Of a stretch of 40,000 nucleotides of DNA, positions 1 to 9,657 are shown piece by piece. Below the pieces are notes generated by a model that did not search any database, was not told where the DNA came from, and worked only from the letters and a program-made list of their open reading frames with translations. A program made the position numbers and the translations under genes. Position 1 is the first letter of the stretch; each line of letters opens with the position of its first letter. Origin of the DNA: an uncultured Planctomycetaceae bacterium (GTDB lineage Bacteria; Planctomycetota; Planctomycetia; Pirellulales; UBA1268). Where the stretch lies: the NCBI GenBank assembly GCA_903919035.1, contig CAIXGY010000271.1, positions 1 to 40,000 of the forward strand. Direction: 5' to 3'.

Positions 1-186
1 CGCCGCGGGATCGTACCGGCACGCTCATTGCGCCCGCAAACGACCCTGGCACGGGGCGTCCGCCTGAAACCCCGGCGACTTGAAGAATGGATGGCCCTGC
101 CGGAAGATGCCACTTTCAGCCAGCCTGATCGGCACCGGAAACGTGGTCCGTGTCCGTCGGCGGTGCCGGCCTGCCAAGGGACTGCG

Positions 187-1221
187 ATGTTCGCCAGCAA
201 AACCCTGCTCATCACCGGTGGCACCGGGTCCTTCGGCAACGCCGTCATGCGCCGCTTCCTCTCGTCCGACATCGGCGAGATTCGCGTCTTGAGCCGTGAC
301 GAGAAGAAGCAGGACGACATGCGGAAGCGTTATGCCGACCCCAAGCTCAAGTTTTACATCGGCGACGTCCGTGACGCGTCGAGCGTGCGGGCCGCGATGA
401 TCGGCGTGGACTTCGTGTTCAATGCCGCCGCGCTCAAGCAGGTGCCGTCGTGCGAATTCTTTCCGATGGAGGCCCTGCGGACCAACGTCATCGGCACCGA
501 CAACGTCGTGGAGTCGGCCGTCGCCGCGGGCGTGTCGCGGGTGGTCTGCCTGAGCACCGACAAGGCCGTCTACCCGATCAACGCCATGGGCATCAGCAAG
601 GCGATGATGGAGAAGGTGATGGTGGCCAAGTCGCGGAGTCTCGAGGGCACCCCGACGACGGCCTGCGGCACCCGCTACGGCAACGTCATGGCGTCGCGAG
701 GTTCGGTGATTCCGCTTTTCGTCCAGCAGGTGCTGGCCGGCAAGCCGATCACGGTCACCGATCCCACGATGACCCGGTTCATGATGACGCTCGACGACGC
801 CGTCGATCTCGTGCTCTATGCGTTCGAGCACGGCGGCAACGGCGACATCTTCGTGCAGAAGGCGCCGGCCGCCACGATCGCCACGCTGGCCCGCGCGATC
901 GTCGAACTCATGAGCAAGCCAGACCATCCGATCCGGGTGATCGGCACGCGGCACGGCGAGAAGAAGTTCGAGGTGCTCTGCAGCCGCGAGGAGATGGCCC
1001 ACGCCGAGGATCTCGGCGGCTACTACCGGGTCCGTCCCGACATGCGTGACCTCAATTACGGCCGTTACTTCGACGAGGGCGAGCAGCGGATCACGGAGAG
1101 CGAGGACTACAACTCCCACAACACCCGCCAGCTCGACGTGGCGGGCATGAAGGATCTCCTCCTCAAACTCGACTTCATGCGCGACATCGTGGCCGGTCGC
1201 ACGCCCGAGATCGTGGATTGA
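187..1221 (+). CDS. capE: UDP-N-acetylglucosamine 4,6-dehydratase / polysaccharide biosynthesis protein (CapE/FnlA-like)
   Basis: ORF 28..1221; internal ATG at 187 preceded by AAGGGA. Protein starts MFASKTLLITGGTGSFGNAVMRRFL (Rossmann GGTGSFG), then LSTDKAVYPINAMGISKAMMEK. Followed directly by CapF- and CapG-like genes. Confidence 0.9.
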   Translation: MFASKTLLITGGTGSFGNAVMRRFLSSDIGEIRVLSRDEKKQDDMRKRYADPKLKFYIGDVRDASSVRAAMIGVDFVFNAAALKQVPSCEFFPMEALRTNVIGTDNVVESAVAAGVSRVVCLSTDKAVYPINAMGISKAMMEKVMVAKSRSLEGTPTTACGTRYGNVMASRGSVIPLFVQQVLAGKPITVTDPTMTRFMMTLDDAVDLVLYAFEHGGNGDIFVQKAPAATIATLARAIVELMSKPDHPIRVIGTRHGEKKFEVLCSREEMAHAEDLGGYYRVRPDMRDLNYGRYFDEGEQRITESEDYNSHNTRQLDVAGMKDLLLKLDFMRDIVAGRTPEIVD

Positions 1222-1226
1222 AGGCC

Positions 1227-2354
1227 ATGCGGGCGCTCGTCACCGGCAGCCGCGGTTTCCTGGGCACGAACCTCGTCGTGCACCTGCGCGAGCGGGCCGA
1301 CGTGACCGTCTCGGAGTTTCATCGCGGCGTGGATGCCGCCGAGTTGCCCGGGCTCGTCGCGGACGCCGACGTGGTGTTCCACGTGGCCGGCATCAACCGG
1401 CCGCCCGATCCGGCCGAGTTCGTCCCCGGAAACACCGGGCTCACATCGACGGTGGTGTCGGCGGCCGCGACAGCCGGCCGCCCGATTCCGATCGTGCTCT
1501 GCTCGTCGACGCAGGCGGCGTTCGACAACCCCTACGGCACGTCGAAACGGACCGCCGAGGATCTCGTGCTCGACTACGGCGTGCGTCACGGTGCCGCCTG
1601 TCGCGTCTACCGGCTGCCCAACGTCTTCGGCAAGTGGTCGCGGCCGGAGTACAACTCGGCCGTGGCCACGTTCTGTCACAACGTGATCCGCGGACTGCCG
1701 ATCACGATCCATGACCCGGCCGCCCCGCTGCGGCTGGTCTACGTGGATGACGTGTGCCGCGAATTTCTCACGCTCCTCGATGGCTCGTCGGGGCCGCCAG
1801 CGGACCGCGAGGCCATGCGGCGCGCGGTCGAGCCCGTCTACGAGACGACGGTCGGCGACCTCGCCGCCACCATCCAGGGCTTCGGCCGGTCGCGGGAGAC
1901 CCGCACCGTCGATCGCGTGGGCACGGGCCTCGTCCGGGCCCTCTACGCGACGTATCTGAGTTTCCTGCCGCCGGAGCGTTTCTCGTACGGCCTCACCCGC
2001 CACGTCGATCCGCGGGGCGAGTTCGCCGAGGTGGTCCGCACGGCCGACGCCGGGCAGTTTTCCTACTTCACGGCCCATCCGGGCGTCACCCGCGGTGGCC
2101 ACTACCACCACACGAAGAACGAGAAATTCCTCGTGCTCCGCGGTCGGGCCCTGTTCCGGTTCCGCGACATCCGCACGGGCGCGGAGCATGTGCTCGAAAC
2201 CGGCGGCGACGAGCCGCGGGTGGTGGAGACCGTGCCCGGCTGGGCCCACGACATCACCAACGTCGGCAGCGACGAGATGGTGGTGATGCTGTGGGCCAAC
2301 GAGGCCTTCGATCCCGCCCGTCCAGACACCGTCGCCCGGGGGCTCGGTCCATGA
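1227..2354 (+). CDS. capF: CapF/WbjC-like NAD-dependent epimerase/reductase with C-terminal cupin domain
   Basis: MRALVTGSRGFLGTNLVVHL N-terminus and C-terminal cupin-like GGHYHHTKNEKFLVLRGRALFRF. ATG at 1227 (TTG at 1218 also possible). Stop overlaps the next start (ATGA at 2351). Confidence 0.88.
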   Translation: MRALVTGSRGFLGTNLVVHLRERADVTVSEFHRGVDAAELPGLVADADVVFHVAGINRPPDPAEFVPGNTGLTSTVVSAAATAGRPIPIVLCSSTQAAFDNPYGTSKRTAEDLVLDYGVRHGAACRVYRLPNVFGKWSRPEYNSAVATFCHNVIRGLPITIHDPAAPLRLVYVDDVCREFLTLLDGSSGPPADREAMRRAVEPVYETTVGDLAATIQGFGRSRETRTVDRVGTGLVRALYATYLSFLPPERFSYGLTRHVDPRGEFAEVVRTADAGQFSYFTAHPGVTRGGHYHHTKNEKFLVLRGRALFRFRDIRTGAEHVLETGGDEPRVVETVPGWAHDITNVGSDEMVVMLWANEAFDPARPDTVARGLGP

Positions 2355-3484
2355 AGAAGCTGAAAGTCGCCACGATCCTGGGCACGCGCCCGGAGATCAT
2401 CCGCCTGGCCCGCGTGATGGCGCGGCTCGACGAGCTTTGCGATCACGTGCTCGTGCATACCGGCCAGAATTACGACTACGAGCTCAACCAGATCTTCTTC
2501 GACGACATGCGGATCCGGAAGCCGGATCACTTCCTGGCCGCCGCCGGCACGACCGCCGCCGAGACGATCGGCACCATCATCATCGCGGCCGACAAACTGC
2601 TTGGTGACATCCGGCCCGACGCGGTGCTCGTGCTCGGCGATACGAACAGTTGCCTGGCGCTGCTGCCGGCCAAGCGCCGCAAGATCCCCACGTTCCACAT
2701 GGAAGCGGGCAACCGCTGTTTCGACCAGCGCGTTCCGGAGGAGATCAACCGGCGGCTCGTGGATCACATGGCCGACGTGAACCTCACCTACAGCTCGATC
2801 GCCCGCGAGTACCTCCTGCGCGAGGGGCTGCCGCCCGATCTGGTCATCAAGACCGGCAGCCCGATGCAGGAGGTGCTGATGCACTACCTGCCGCGGATCG
2901 AGGCCAGCGACGCGGTCGAGCGTCTCGGCCTCGATCCTCACGGTTTCTTCGTCGTCAGCGCCCACCGCGAGGAGAACGTCGATTCCGACGCTAACTTCGC
3001 CCGCCTGGTGGCCGTCCTCAACGCGGTCGCGGAGGAGCACGGGCTCCCGGTGGTGGTATCGACCCACCCCCGCACGCGGAAGCGGGTTGACGCCACGGGG
3101 GCGGTGTTCCACCCTCTCGTGCGGCTCATGAAGCCGCTGGGCTTCACCGACTTCGTGAGCCTGGAGATGCGCTCCCGGGCCACGCTCTCCGACAGCGGCA
3201 CGATCACGGAGGAGTCTTCGATCCTCAATTTTCCGGCCCTGAACATCCGCGAGGCCCACGAGCGCCCGGAGGGCATGGAGCAGGCCTCGGTCATGATGGT
3301 CGGCTTGAGCGTGGAGCGGGTGCTCCAGGGACTCGACATCCTCACCGCACAGCCGCGGGGCGAGGAGCGGCTGCTCCTGCCAGTGCTGGACTACTCCGTG
3401 CCCAACGTGTCGGACAAGGTGGTGCGACTGATCGTCAGTTACACCGACTACGTCAACCGCGTGGTGTGGCGCAAAACTTCCTGA
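2351..3484 (+). CDS. capG: UDP-N-acetylglucosamine 2-epimerase family (CapG/WbjD/FnlC-like)
   Basis: MKKLKVATILGTRPEIIRLARVMARLDE...HTGQNYDYELNQIFFDDM; SDSGTITEESSILNFPALNIREAHERPEGME is characteristic of the 2-epimerase family. True start is inside ORF 1754..3484. Confidence 0.9.
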   Translation: MKKLKVATILGTRPEIIRLARVMARLDELCDHVLVHTGQNYDYELNQIFFDDMRIRKPDHFLAAAGTTAAETIGTIIIAADKLLGDIRPDAVLVLGDTNSCLALLPAKRRKIPTFHMEAGNRCFDQRVPEEINRRLVDHMADVNLTYSSIAREYLLREGLPPDLVIKTGSPMQEVLMHYLPRIEASDAVERLGLDPHGFFVVSAHREENVDSDANFARLVAVLNAVAEEHGLPVVVSTHPRTRKRVDATGAVFHPLVRLMKPLGFTDFVSLEMRSRATLSDSGTITEESSILNFPALNIREAHERPEGMEQASVMMVGLSVERVLQGLDILTAQPRGEERLLLPVLDYSVPNVSDKVVRLIVSYTDYVNRVVWRKTS

Positions 3485-3500
3485 CGTCGGGCCGCAGCGC

Positions 3501-4697
3501 ATGCGTATCGCCATCGTCGCCGACACGTTTCCACCGATCCGGATTTCGGGGGCGGTGCAGATGCGCGACCTCGTGCGGGAGTTCGCGGCCCAGGGCCACG
3601 AGACGACCGTCATCGTGCCGGCGGCGAGCCAGCCGCAGCCGTGGACCGTCGAGCGGGCGAGCGGCCTGACCGTCCTCCGCGTCCGCACGCCGCCGACGAA
3701 GGACGTGAACTACGTTCGCCGCACGCTCAACGAGATGCGGCTGCCGCATGCGCTCGGTCGGGGAATGCGGGCCGCGGGCCTGCCGCTGTCGGGCTGGGAG
3801 GGCGTGGTGTGGTATTCGCCCACCATTTTCCTCGGGCCGCTCGTGCGGCGCCTCCGGAGGGCGAGCGGGTGTCGCAGCTACCTGATCCTGCGCGACATCT
3901 TCCCGGAGTGGGCGGTGGACATGGGGCTCATGGGCCGGGGGCTGCCGTACAGGTTCTTCAAGTGGATCGAGGCCGGGCAATACGCCGTGGCCGATACGAT
4001 CGGCGTGCAGTGCGAGGCGAACCTCGCCTATCTCGCGCCGTGGGCCCGGCAGCCAGGGCGGACGCTCGAGGTGCTGGAGAACTGGTTGAGTCCCGCGCCG
4101 GTCGCAGGCTGTCGGATCGACCTGTCGCGGACCCCGCTCGCGAATCGCAAGATCTTCGTCTACACGGGCAATATGGGCGTGGCCCAGGGCATGGACCCGT
4201 TTCTCGACATGGTAGCCCGGATGCGGGAGCGGCACGAAGTGGGCTTTTTGTTCGTGGGCCGGGGCAGCGAGGCGGCGCGGTTCGCCGCGGAGGCCGGACG
4301 GTTGGGACTCGACAACGTCGTCTTTCACGACGAGATCGAGCCCGAGGAGATCCCGGGGCTCCTGGCCCAGTGCCACGCGGCGATGCTGGCCCTCGATCCG
4401 CGGCACACCTCGCACAACATCCCGGGCAAGTTCCTCACCTACATGCAGGCGGGCCTGCCGGTGCTGGCCCGGATCAATCCCGGCAACGATCTCGAGAAAC
4501 TGATCCGCGCGGAAGGGGTGGGCCGCGTGTGCACGGGGGGTAACGGCGCGACTCTGCTGGGACTGGCCGAGGAGTTGCTCGCCGACCCGGCAACCGGGGG
4601 TGCGGCCCGGGATCGGGCCCGCGGCCTGTGGGAGCGGAGGTTTTCCACGGCGACCGCGGTGCGGCAGATCGTGGCCAGCTTGGACCGAGCGGTGTAG
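3501..4697 (+). CDS. Glycosyltransferase family 4 (WbuB-like, putative L-FucNAc transferase)
   Basis: MRIAIVADTFPPIRISGAVQMRDLVREFAAQGHETTVIVPA; GT-B C-terminal region FVYTGNMGVAQGMDPFLDMVARM...FHDEIEPEEIPGLLAQCHAAML...HNIPGKFLTYMQAGLPVLA; adjacent to capEFG-like genes. Confidence 0.85.
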   Translation: MRIAIVADTFPPIRISGAVQMRDLVREFAAQGHETTVIVPAASQPQPWTVERASGLTVLRVRTPPTKDVNYVRRTLNEMRLPHALGRGMRAAGLPLSGWEGVVWYSPTIFLGPLVRRLRRASGCRSYLILRDIFPEWAVDMGLMGRGLPYRFFKWIEAGQYAVADTIGVQCEANLAYLAPWARQPGRTLEVLENWLSPAPVAGCRIDLSRTPLANRKIFVYTGNMGVAQGMDPFLDMVARMRERHEVGFLFVGRGSEAARFAAEAGRLGLDNVVFHDEIEPEEIPGLLAQCHAAMLALDPRHTSHNIPGKFLTYMQAGLPVLARINPGNDLEKLIRAEGVGRVCTGGNGATLLGLAEELLADPATGGAARDRARGLWERRFSTATAVRQIVASLDRAV

Positions 4698-4734
4698 CCG
4701 TCGTTCGCGGATACGTACGATCGAAAGAATCCCT

Positions 4735-6606
4735 ATGAGCCGCCAACGCACGCTTGATTACCGCGTTGATATCGACGGCCTCCGTGCATTGGCGATCGTG
4801 GCCGTGCTGCTCTTTCATCTCGACGAGACTTGGCTTCCGGGCGGCTTCCTTGGCGTCGACGTGTTCTTCGTGATCTCCGGCTTCCTTATAACGGCGATCG
4901 TACGCCGTCAGGTCGAAGAGCAGCGATTCTCGCTCATTGGGTTCTGGCGGCGACGGATCCGTCGCCTCTACCCAGCGCTGGTGGTGATGGTGGCGGGCGT
5001 CCTTGTCGCCGGCTGCCTCCTCCTCCCAAACCCCGAGCGGGCTGCGCTGCCGCTGCAGGCCTTCGGTGCCCTCGCTTCGTTTGAGAACGTCCTTCTGTGG
5101 CGCACAACCGGCGGCTATTGGGACTCCGCCTCAGAGGACATCGCCCTCCTCCACTGTTGGTCGCTCTCGCTCGAGGAGCAGTTTTACCTCGTTTTTCCCC
5201 CGCTCGTCGCGATCCTGCATCGCCGCTGGCGGCGAGGAGAGCGCGGAGTTATTTTCCTGCTTCTGTGCGTTAGCGCCTTGGCCTGCGTGGTGCTCACGCC
5301 TACCCGGCGGATTCCCGCGTTCTATCTCCTCCCGACGCGGATGTGGGAACTGCTTTGTGGGGCGCTGGCGTCGACGTGGAGCCCCGACGAGTGGCGGCGC
5401 TGGACGGGAAGGCGAGCGCGATGGCTTCAAGTGGCCGGCCTGGCCGTCGTCATCGGTTCCTTCGTCACTATTGAGAACGACGAGGCATTCCCGGGCCTTC
5501 GTCCGCTTCTGCCCTGTCTTGGCACCGTACTCCTGCTCGTCTCGGGGGATCAAGCCGGGCCTGCGTCTGCGCTACTATCGTTGCCGTGGGTCGCGGCCCT
5601 AGGAAAGATCTCCTATTCGCTGTACCTCTGGCACTGGCCGGTGATCGTTCTCGGCAGGTTCGCCAGTCCGTCGTTTCACCCCCTCGTGGCGGTGGCTCTT
5701 TCGCTTGTCGTCGCCGTTGTCAGTTTTTGCATGGTGGAGAAGCCCATGCGCGAGGGCATCCAGCGGCAAGGTTTGGCCTGGACTGGGGCGTTTAGTTTAG
5801 TGGCGGCGGGTTTCCTCTCGCTGTGGCTTGTGCGCAACCCGACACTCGCCCGCGGCCTCGCCGACTTCAACGATCCTCGCGCAATCGACAAGGGAATCGC
5901 GTGGGAGGCCACCCAGGCCTTGCTCGCAGGCCGGTTCGGTGTGCCGCCCGTTGCAGCGGGAGAACCCGTCGAGTTGTGCCTCGTCGGCTCCTCGCACGCC
6001 CGAGTACTTTGTCCGGCGATGTTCGAAGCGGCGGAGGCCCGCGGCGAACGCGCTGTGTCTCTTGCGACTTCGGCCGTTGGTATTACCACGCCGGACGCCG
6101 TGGGGAATGCTGCGGCGATAAATGGGGCGCGCCGTGCCGCCCTCGCGAATCTAGCGCCTCGGGTTGTGATAGTCGCCGGACGTTGGGAGTGGGAGATCGA
6201 CGGTAACCCGGATTTCGAGAGGCGACTATCGGAGGAATTACGCGCTATCGCAGCGGTTGCTGGCCGCGTGATCGTAGTGGGTCAAGCGCCGGCGGCAATT
6301 TTGCCGACGACAGTCGGAGAAAATTTGCGGCGGCACGTCGTGGCGTTGACCGTGAGTGGATCCGAGCCATTGGTGGCAGTCAGCGCGGCGGTGCCCCGTG
6401 CAAACGAGCGTGTGGCAGGTGTGGTCGCAAGTTTGTCAGATTCGCGGGTTACGTATGTCGATCCACGTCCATTGTTCGAGGATGGAGCGGGCTATCTGCG
6501 ACTGATCGTGGACGACGCATTTGTCTACGTCGATGATGATCACCTCAATGCTGCCGGTGGTCGGATTGTGTTCGACCGACTGGTCGATCGCCTTCTCCGG
6601 GAGTGA
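4735..6606 (+). CDS. OafA/YrhL-type acyltransferase 3 with C-terminal SGNH domain
   Basis: LDYRVDIDGLRALAIVAVLLFHLDETWLPGGFLGVDVFFVISGFLI, multiple TM segments, FWRRRIRRLYPAL; C-terminal LCLVGSSHARV and VYVDDDHLNAAGG match SGNH blocks. Confidence 0.9.
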   Translation: MSRQRTLDYRVDIDGLRALAIVAVLLFHLDETWLPGGFLGVDVFFVISGFLITAIVRRQVEEQRFSLIGFWRRRIRRLYPALVVMVAGVLVAGCLLLPNPERAALPLQAFGALASFENVLLWRTTGGYWDSASEDIALLHCWSLSLEEQFYLVFPPLVAILHRRWRRGERGVIFLLLCVSALACVVLTPTRRIPAFYLLPTRMWELLCGALASTWSPDEWRRWTGRRARWLQVAGLAVVIGSFVTIENDEAFPGLRPLLPCLGTVLLLVSGDQAGPASALLSLPWVAALGKISYSLYLWHWPVIVLGRFASPSFHPLVAVALSLVVAVVSFCMVEKPMREGIQRQGLAWTGAFSLVAAGFLSLWLVRNPTLARGLADFNDPRAIDKGIAWEATQALLAGRFGVPPVAAGEPVELCLVGSSHARVLCPAMFEAAEARGERAVSLATSAVGITTPDAVGNAAAINGARRAALANLAPRVVIVAGRWEWEIDGNPDFERRLSEELRAIAAVAGRVIVVGQAPAAILPTTVGENLRRHVVALTVSGSEPLVAVSAAVPRANERVAGVVASLSDSRVTYVDPRPLFEDGAGYLRLIVDDAFVYVDDDHLNAAGGRIVFDRLVDRLLRE

Positions 6607-7125
6607 GATCCTCGAACGGCATGCAAAAAAACTTAGCCGCACGGTGTTCTCAAGGTTTGTGATTTAGACGTCAAGCCGACGCCCTCGCGTGGTCGACAGC
6701 CGTGTTGTGAGCTTGATCTGGTCATTCAGCCTGCCAACTTAAACGGTGATGCGATGGTGTCTCATCGGATCGCACCCTGGCCGTATTCCAACGGCAATAG
6801 CACGTTGAAATAGGGCTATGAGTGTCCGAGCCGTGGGGTCAGCGAGCCTGCCGTCGAAGCTCAGCATGTAGCATGGTAAGCGGCAACAAGTAAGCCCGTG
6901 GTCGAATGGTCAGCGCATTTGTCCAGCCGACACGGGACGTACAATCCCCGCAAGGCATATGCGTGCCATGAACGAGGGCACAGCGATCTGGATGGGGGTG
7001 CCGGGGTCATGTGTGTTCGTGATCCGGATGGAATAACCATGAACGCACTTCTTCGCCATCAGTCAGGCCGCGGCCAGTGAAACCATAATGCGAACCGCAG
7101 GCTAAAATGCTTTGGCAAGTCCAAG

Positions 7126-8022
7126 ATGGCGATCAACTCGAAAGACGAGAAGAGAATGTTCCTCAAAGCCATTGGCCGACGCCTGCTCCGGGGATTCACC
7201 CGATCCGTTCCGGTCCGGGGCCGGCATCGGTTGGTGCGATCCCTGGGGCCGCGGCTGGCCGAGCAACCCGAGATGCTGTGCCTCGGCGGACTGACGGTCG
7301 AACTCGACACGAGGTTGTTGGCGCCGCAAACGATGTATTACGGGATCTACGAGGAGCACCTGACCAACTGGATCACCCGTACGATCCGGGCCGGCGATGC
7401 CGTGATCGAACCCGGCATGAACGTCGGATTCATCACCGGCCACCTGCTCGATCGCGTCGGTCCGTCCGGAGTCGTGATCGCCGTCGAGCCTTCTCGGTCA
7501 TGCGTGGAGGGCATTCGCCGCCATAACGACCTGACGTCGATGCCGAACCTGCGCGTCATCAACGCTGCCGTGGCGGATGATGACGGGACGGAGCGGTTTC
7601 GCGAGACCCCGAATCTCGTAAACGAGGGGTACGGCTGCCTGGAAGCGGCCAACTGGAGCGGGGAGCACGAAGGGCGGTGGTACGACGTGCAGACCCGTCG
7701 CGTGGACACGCTCATGGAGGAGTTCGGGATTCGCCGGCTGGCATTCCTCAAACTCGACGTCGAGGGATCGGAACTCCGAGCCCTGCGGGGGGCGGCGAAT
7801 GCCTTGCGGAACCGCGCGATCGACCACATCATGGTGGAAACCTATTTCGACTTCGACGAGGAGGCGGGGGATGCCATGCGGCGGGACATCTGGAAGTTGC
7901 TCGAATCGCACGGCATGCGGCCACACCGCATGAATCGTGACGGGAGGTTGCAACCGTTCGCGATCGCCCCCGGCGGACCACGCCGTTTCATGCTCGATGT
8001 CATGTGGTCGCTGGCCCAGTGA
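7126..8022 (+). CDS. FkbM family methyltransferase
   Basis: AGDAVIEPGMNVGFITGHLLDRVGPSGVVIAVEPS (SAM motif) and LAFLKLDVEGSELRALRGA are typical FkbM motifs. Confidence 0.87.
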   Translation: MAINSKDEKRMFLKAIGRRLLRGFTRSVPVRGRHRLVRSLGPRLAEQPEMLCLGGLTVELDTRLLAPQTMYYGIYEEHLTNWITRTIRAGDAVIEPGMNVGFITGHLLDRVGPSGVVIAVEPSRSCVEGIRRHNDLTSMPNLRVINAAVADDDGTERFRETPNLVNEGYGCLEAANWSGEHEGRWYDVQTRRVDTLMEEFGIRRLAFLKLDVEGSELRALRGAANALRNRAIDHIMVETYFDFDEEAGDAMRRDIWKLLESHGMRPHRMNRDGRLQPFAIAPGGPRRFMLDVMWSLAQ

Positions 8023-8044
8023 TCGTTCCCAGGAAATCGCACCG

Positions 8045-9028
8045 ATGAACTGCCCGGCATGTCGCGCGGAGGTCGAATCCAGGCCCCTGCATCGCTACTC
8101 GACGTCGCAGGCCGCGGCGCATTTCTGCCCCCCCTCGCGGGATGCCGACCGGTTCGCCCGCTTGCAGGCGGCCGTCCGCCGCATCTGGAACGCCGATGCC
8201 GCCGAGGTGTTCGTCTGCCAGGGGTGTGGGTTCGGGTTCGGCTGGCCGCACGTCGGGGGAGACGAGGAGTATTACTCGATCCTCCACGAGCAGGCCGGCT
8301 ACCCGAGCGACCGCTGGGAGTACCGGCTCACGAACTCGAAGGTGCTGTCGCGGTGGCCTGCCGGAGGAGCCATTCTCGATGTCGGCACCGGAGACGGCTC
8401 GTTTCTCAAGCGGCTCGGCCCCGCCTGGACGCGACATGCGACGGAAGGCAGCGATACGACGCGGGAGCGGCTGCGCCGCGAAGGGATCCGCTGTTTCGGG
8501 AGCACGACGGATGCGGTCGCCGAGGCCGCCGGCACGTTTCAGGCAGTCACCATGTTCCAGGTGCTGGAACACGTCGCCGCCTTCGACGACCTGCTGGCGG
8601 ACTGCCGCAGCCTGCTTCGGCCCGGCGGCGTGATCGCGATCTCGGTGCCTCTGGCACAGGCCATGTTCGACCAGGAGCGTCTCACTGGCTGCCAGGACAT
8701 GATTCCCAATCACATCAACAAGTGGTCGCCCGAGGCGCTGGCCGTCGTGCTGCGTCGTGCCGGATTCGAGCCCGAGCCCGCGATCGTCGAGCCAGGGAGT
8801 GTCAGGGAAGGCCTGTACCGGGCGAGCTTGATGACGCGGGCGCAGGCCGCGTCATCGCCGGGATCGCTGGCCTCCCGGGCCTACGGAATCCGCTCCCGGC
8901 CGGCCCGGATCGCGGTCCTGGCGGCCCTCAGCGGCGGCAACCTACTCGCCAGTCTGCCGTCACTGCCCGCCCTCATGACCGGGAGCAGCTTCCTCATGAT
9001 CGGCCACAAGCCCGCGCCGACGGGCTGA
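8045..9028 (+). CDS. Class I SAM-dependent methyltransferase with N-terminal zinc-ribbon-like segment
   Basis: N-terminal MNCPACRAEV and CQGCGFGFGWP Cys pairs; GGAILDVGTGDGSFLKRL and FQVLEHVAAFDDLLADCRSLLRPGGVIAISVP. ATG at 8045 inside ORF 7937..9028. Confidence 0.82.
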   Translation: MNCPACRAEVESRPLHRYSTSQAAAHFCPPSRDADRFARLQAAVRRIWNADAAEVFVCQGCGFGFGWPHVGGDEEYYSILHEQAGYPSDRWEYRLTNSKVLSRWPAGGAILDVGTGDGSFLKRLGPAWTRHATEGSDTTRERLRREGIRCFGSTTDAVAEAAGTFQAVTMFQVLEHVAAFDDLLADCRSLLRPGGVIAISVPLAQAMFDQERLTGCQDMIPNHINKWSPEALAVVLRRAGFEPEPAIVEPGSVREGLYRASLMTRAQAASSPGSLASRAYGIRSRPARIAVLAALSGGNLLASLPSLPALMTGSSFLMIGHKPAPTG

Positions 9029-9081
9029 ATGCCGAGGCCCCGCCCGAGATGATCGCGGTCGTGCGGGCCGTGCCGTCGCTG

Positions 9082-9657
9082 TCAGGTGCGAATCCAGCCC
9101 TGATGCGCATCGAAGGTGCTGACCACCCGTGCCGGAACTCCGGCCACGACCGCGCGGGCGGGAACGTCGTGGGTCACGATCGCGCCCGCCCCGACGACCG
9201 CGTGATCGCCGATGGTCACGCCGGCCAAAATCATCGCGTTGGCCGCCACCCAGACGTTGTCGCCGATGCGGACGGGCGCCCGTCGCGCCGGGGCGTCGGG
9301 CGTGACCTGATGGAAATCCGTGTCGAAAATGCAGGCCATGTCGCCGATCTTGCAGTCGTCGCCGATGTGGATCGAGAGCGACGCGCAGATGTTCACCCCG
9401 TCGTTGAAGAAACAGCGATCACCGACGATCAATTCCCCTCCCCTCTGGACGGTCAGGTTGTGGGGTATGCGAAACGAATTGAAACAACACTGCGCCCCGA
9501 ATTCACAACGACCGTGATTCACGCAGGCGGGCGGATTCCCGTGGAACTGAATCGCGCCTCCCGAGAGAATGCCTTGACGCTCGAGGTGCCGCCGCCACCG
9601 GCGTTCGCGGTCGCGTCGCCAAAGTCCGTGCGTCAGCCGGTACAGGGAACGAATCAT
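9082..9657 (-). CDS. Hexapeptide-repeat acyltransferase (WcaF/maltose O-acetyltransferase-like)
   Basis: Left-handed beta-helix hexapeptide pattern: IGDDCKIGDMACIFDTDFHQV...VRIGDNVWVAANAMILAGVTIGDHAVVGAGAIVTHDVPARAVVAGVPARVV. Confidence 0.88.
   Translation of the reverse strand: MIRSLYRLTHGLWRRDRERRWRRHLERQGILSGGAIQFHGNPPACVNHGRCEFGAQCCFNSFRIPHNLTVQRGGELIVGDRCFFNDGVNICASLSIHIGDDCKIGDMACIFDTDFHQVTPDAPARRAPVRIGDNVWVAANAMILAGVTIGDHAVVGAGAIVTHDVPARAVVAGVPARVVSTFDAHQGWIRT

Noticed and set aside
25-1119. 364-aa minus-strand ORF opposite the CapE-like gene
   Set aside because: Antisense shadow of a clearly coding gene, with low-complexity His/Arg/Ala-rich composition typical of high-GC antisense frames.
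2102-3688. 528-aa minus-strand ORF
   Set aside because: Spans the antisense of two well-supported genes (CapF- and CapG-like); no recognisable domain.
6898-7080. 60-aa plus-strand ORF in the gap after the acyltransferase
   Set aside because: No SD, no recognisable motif, located in an apparently decayed intergenic stretch.
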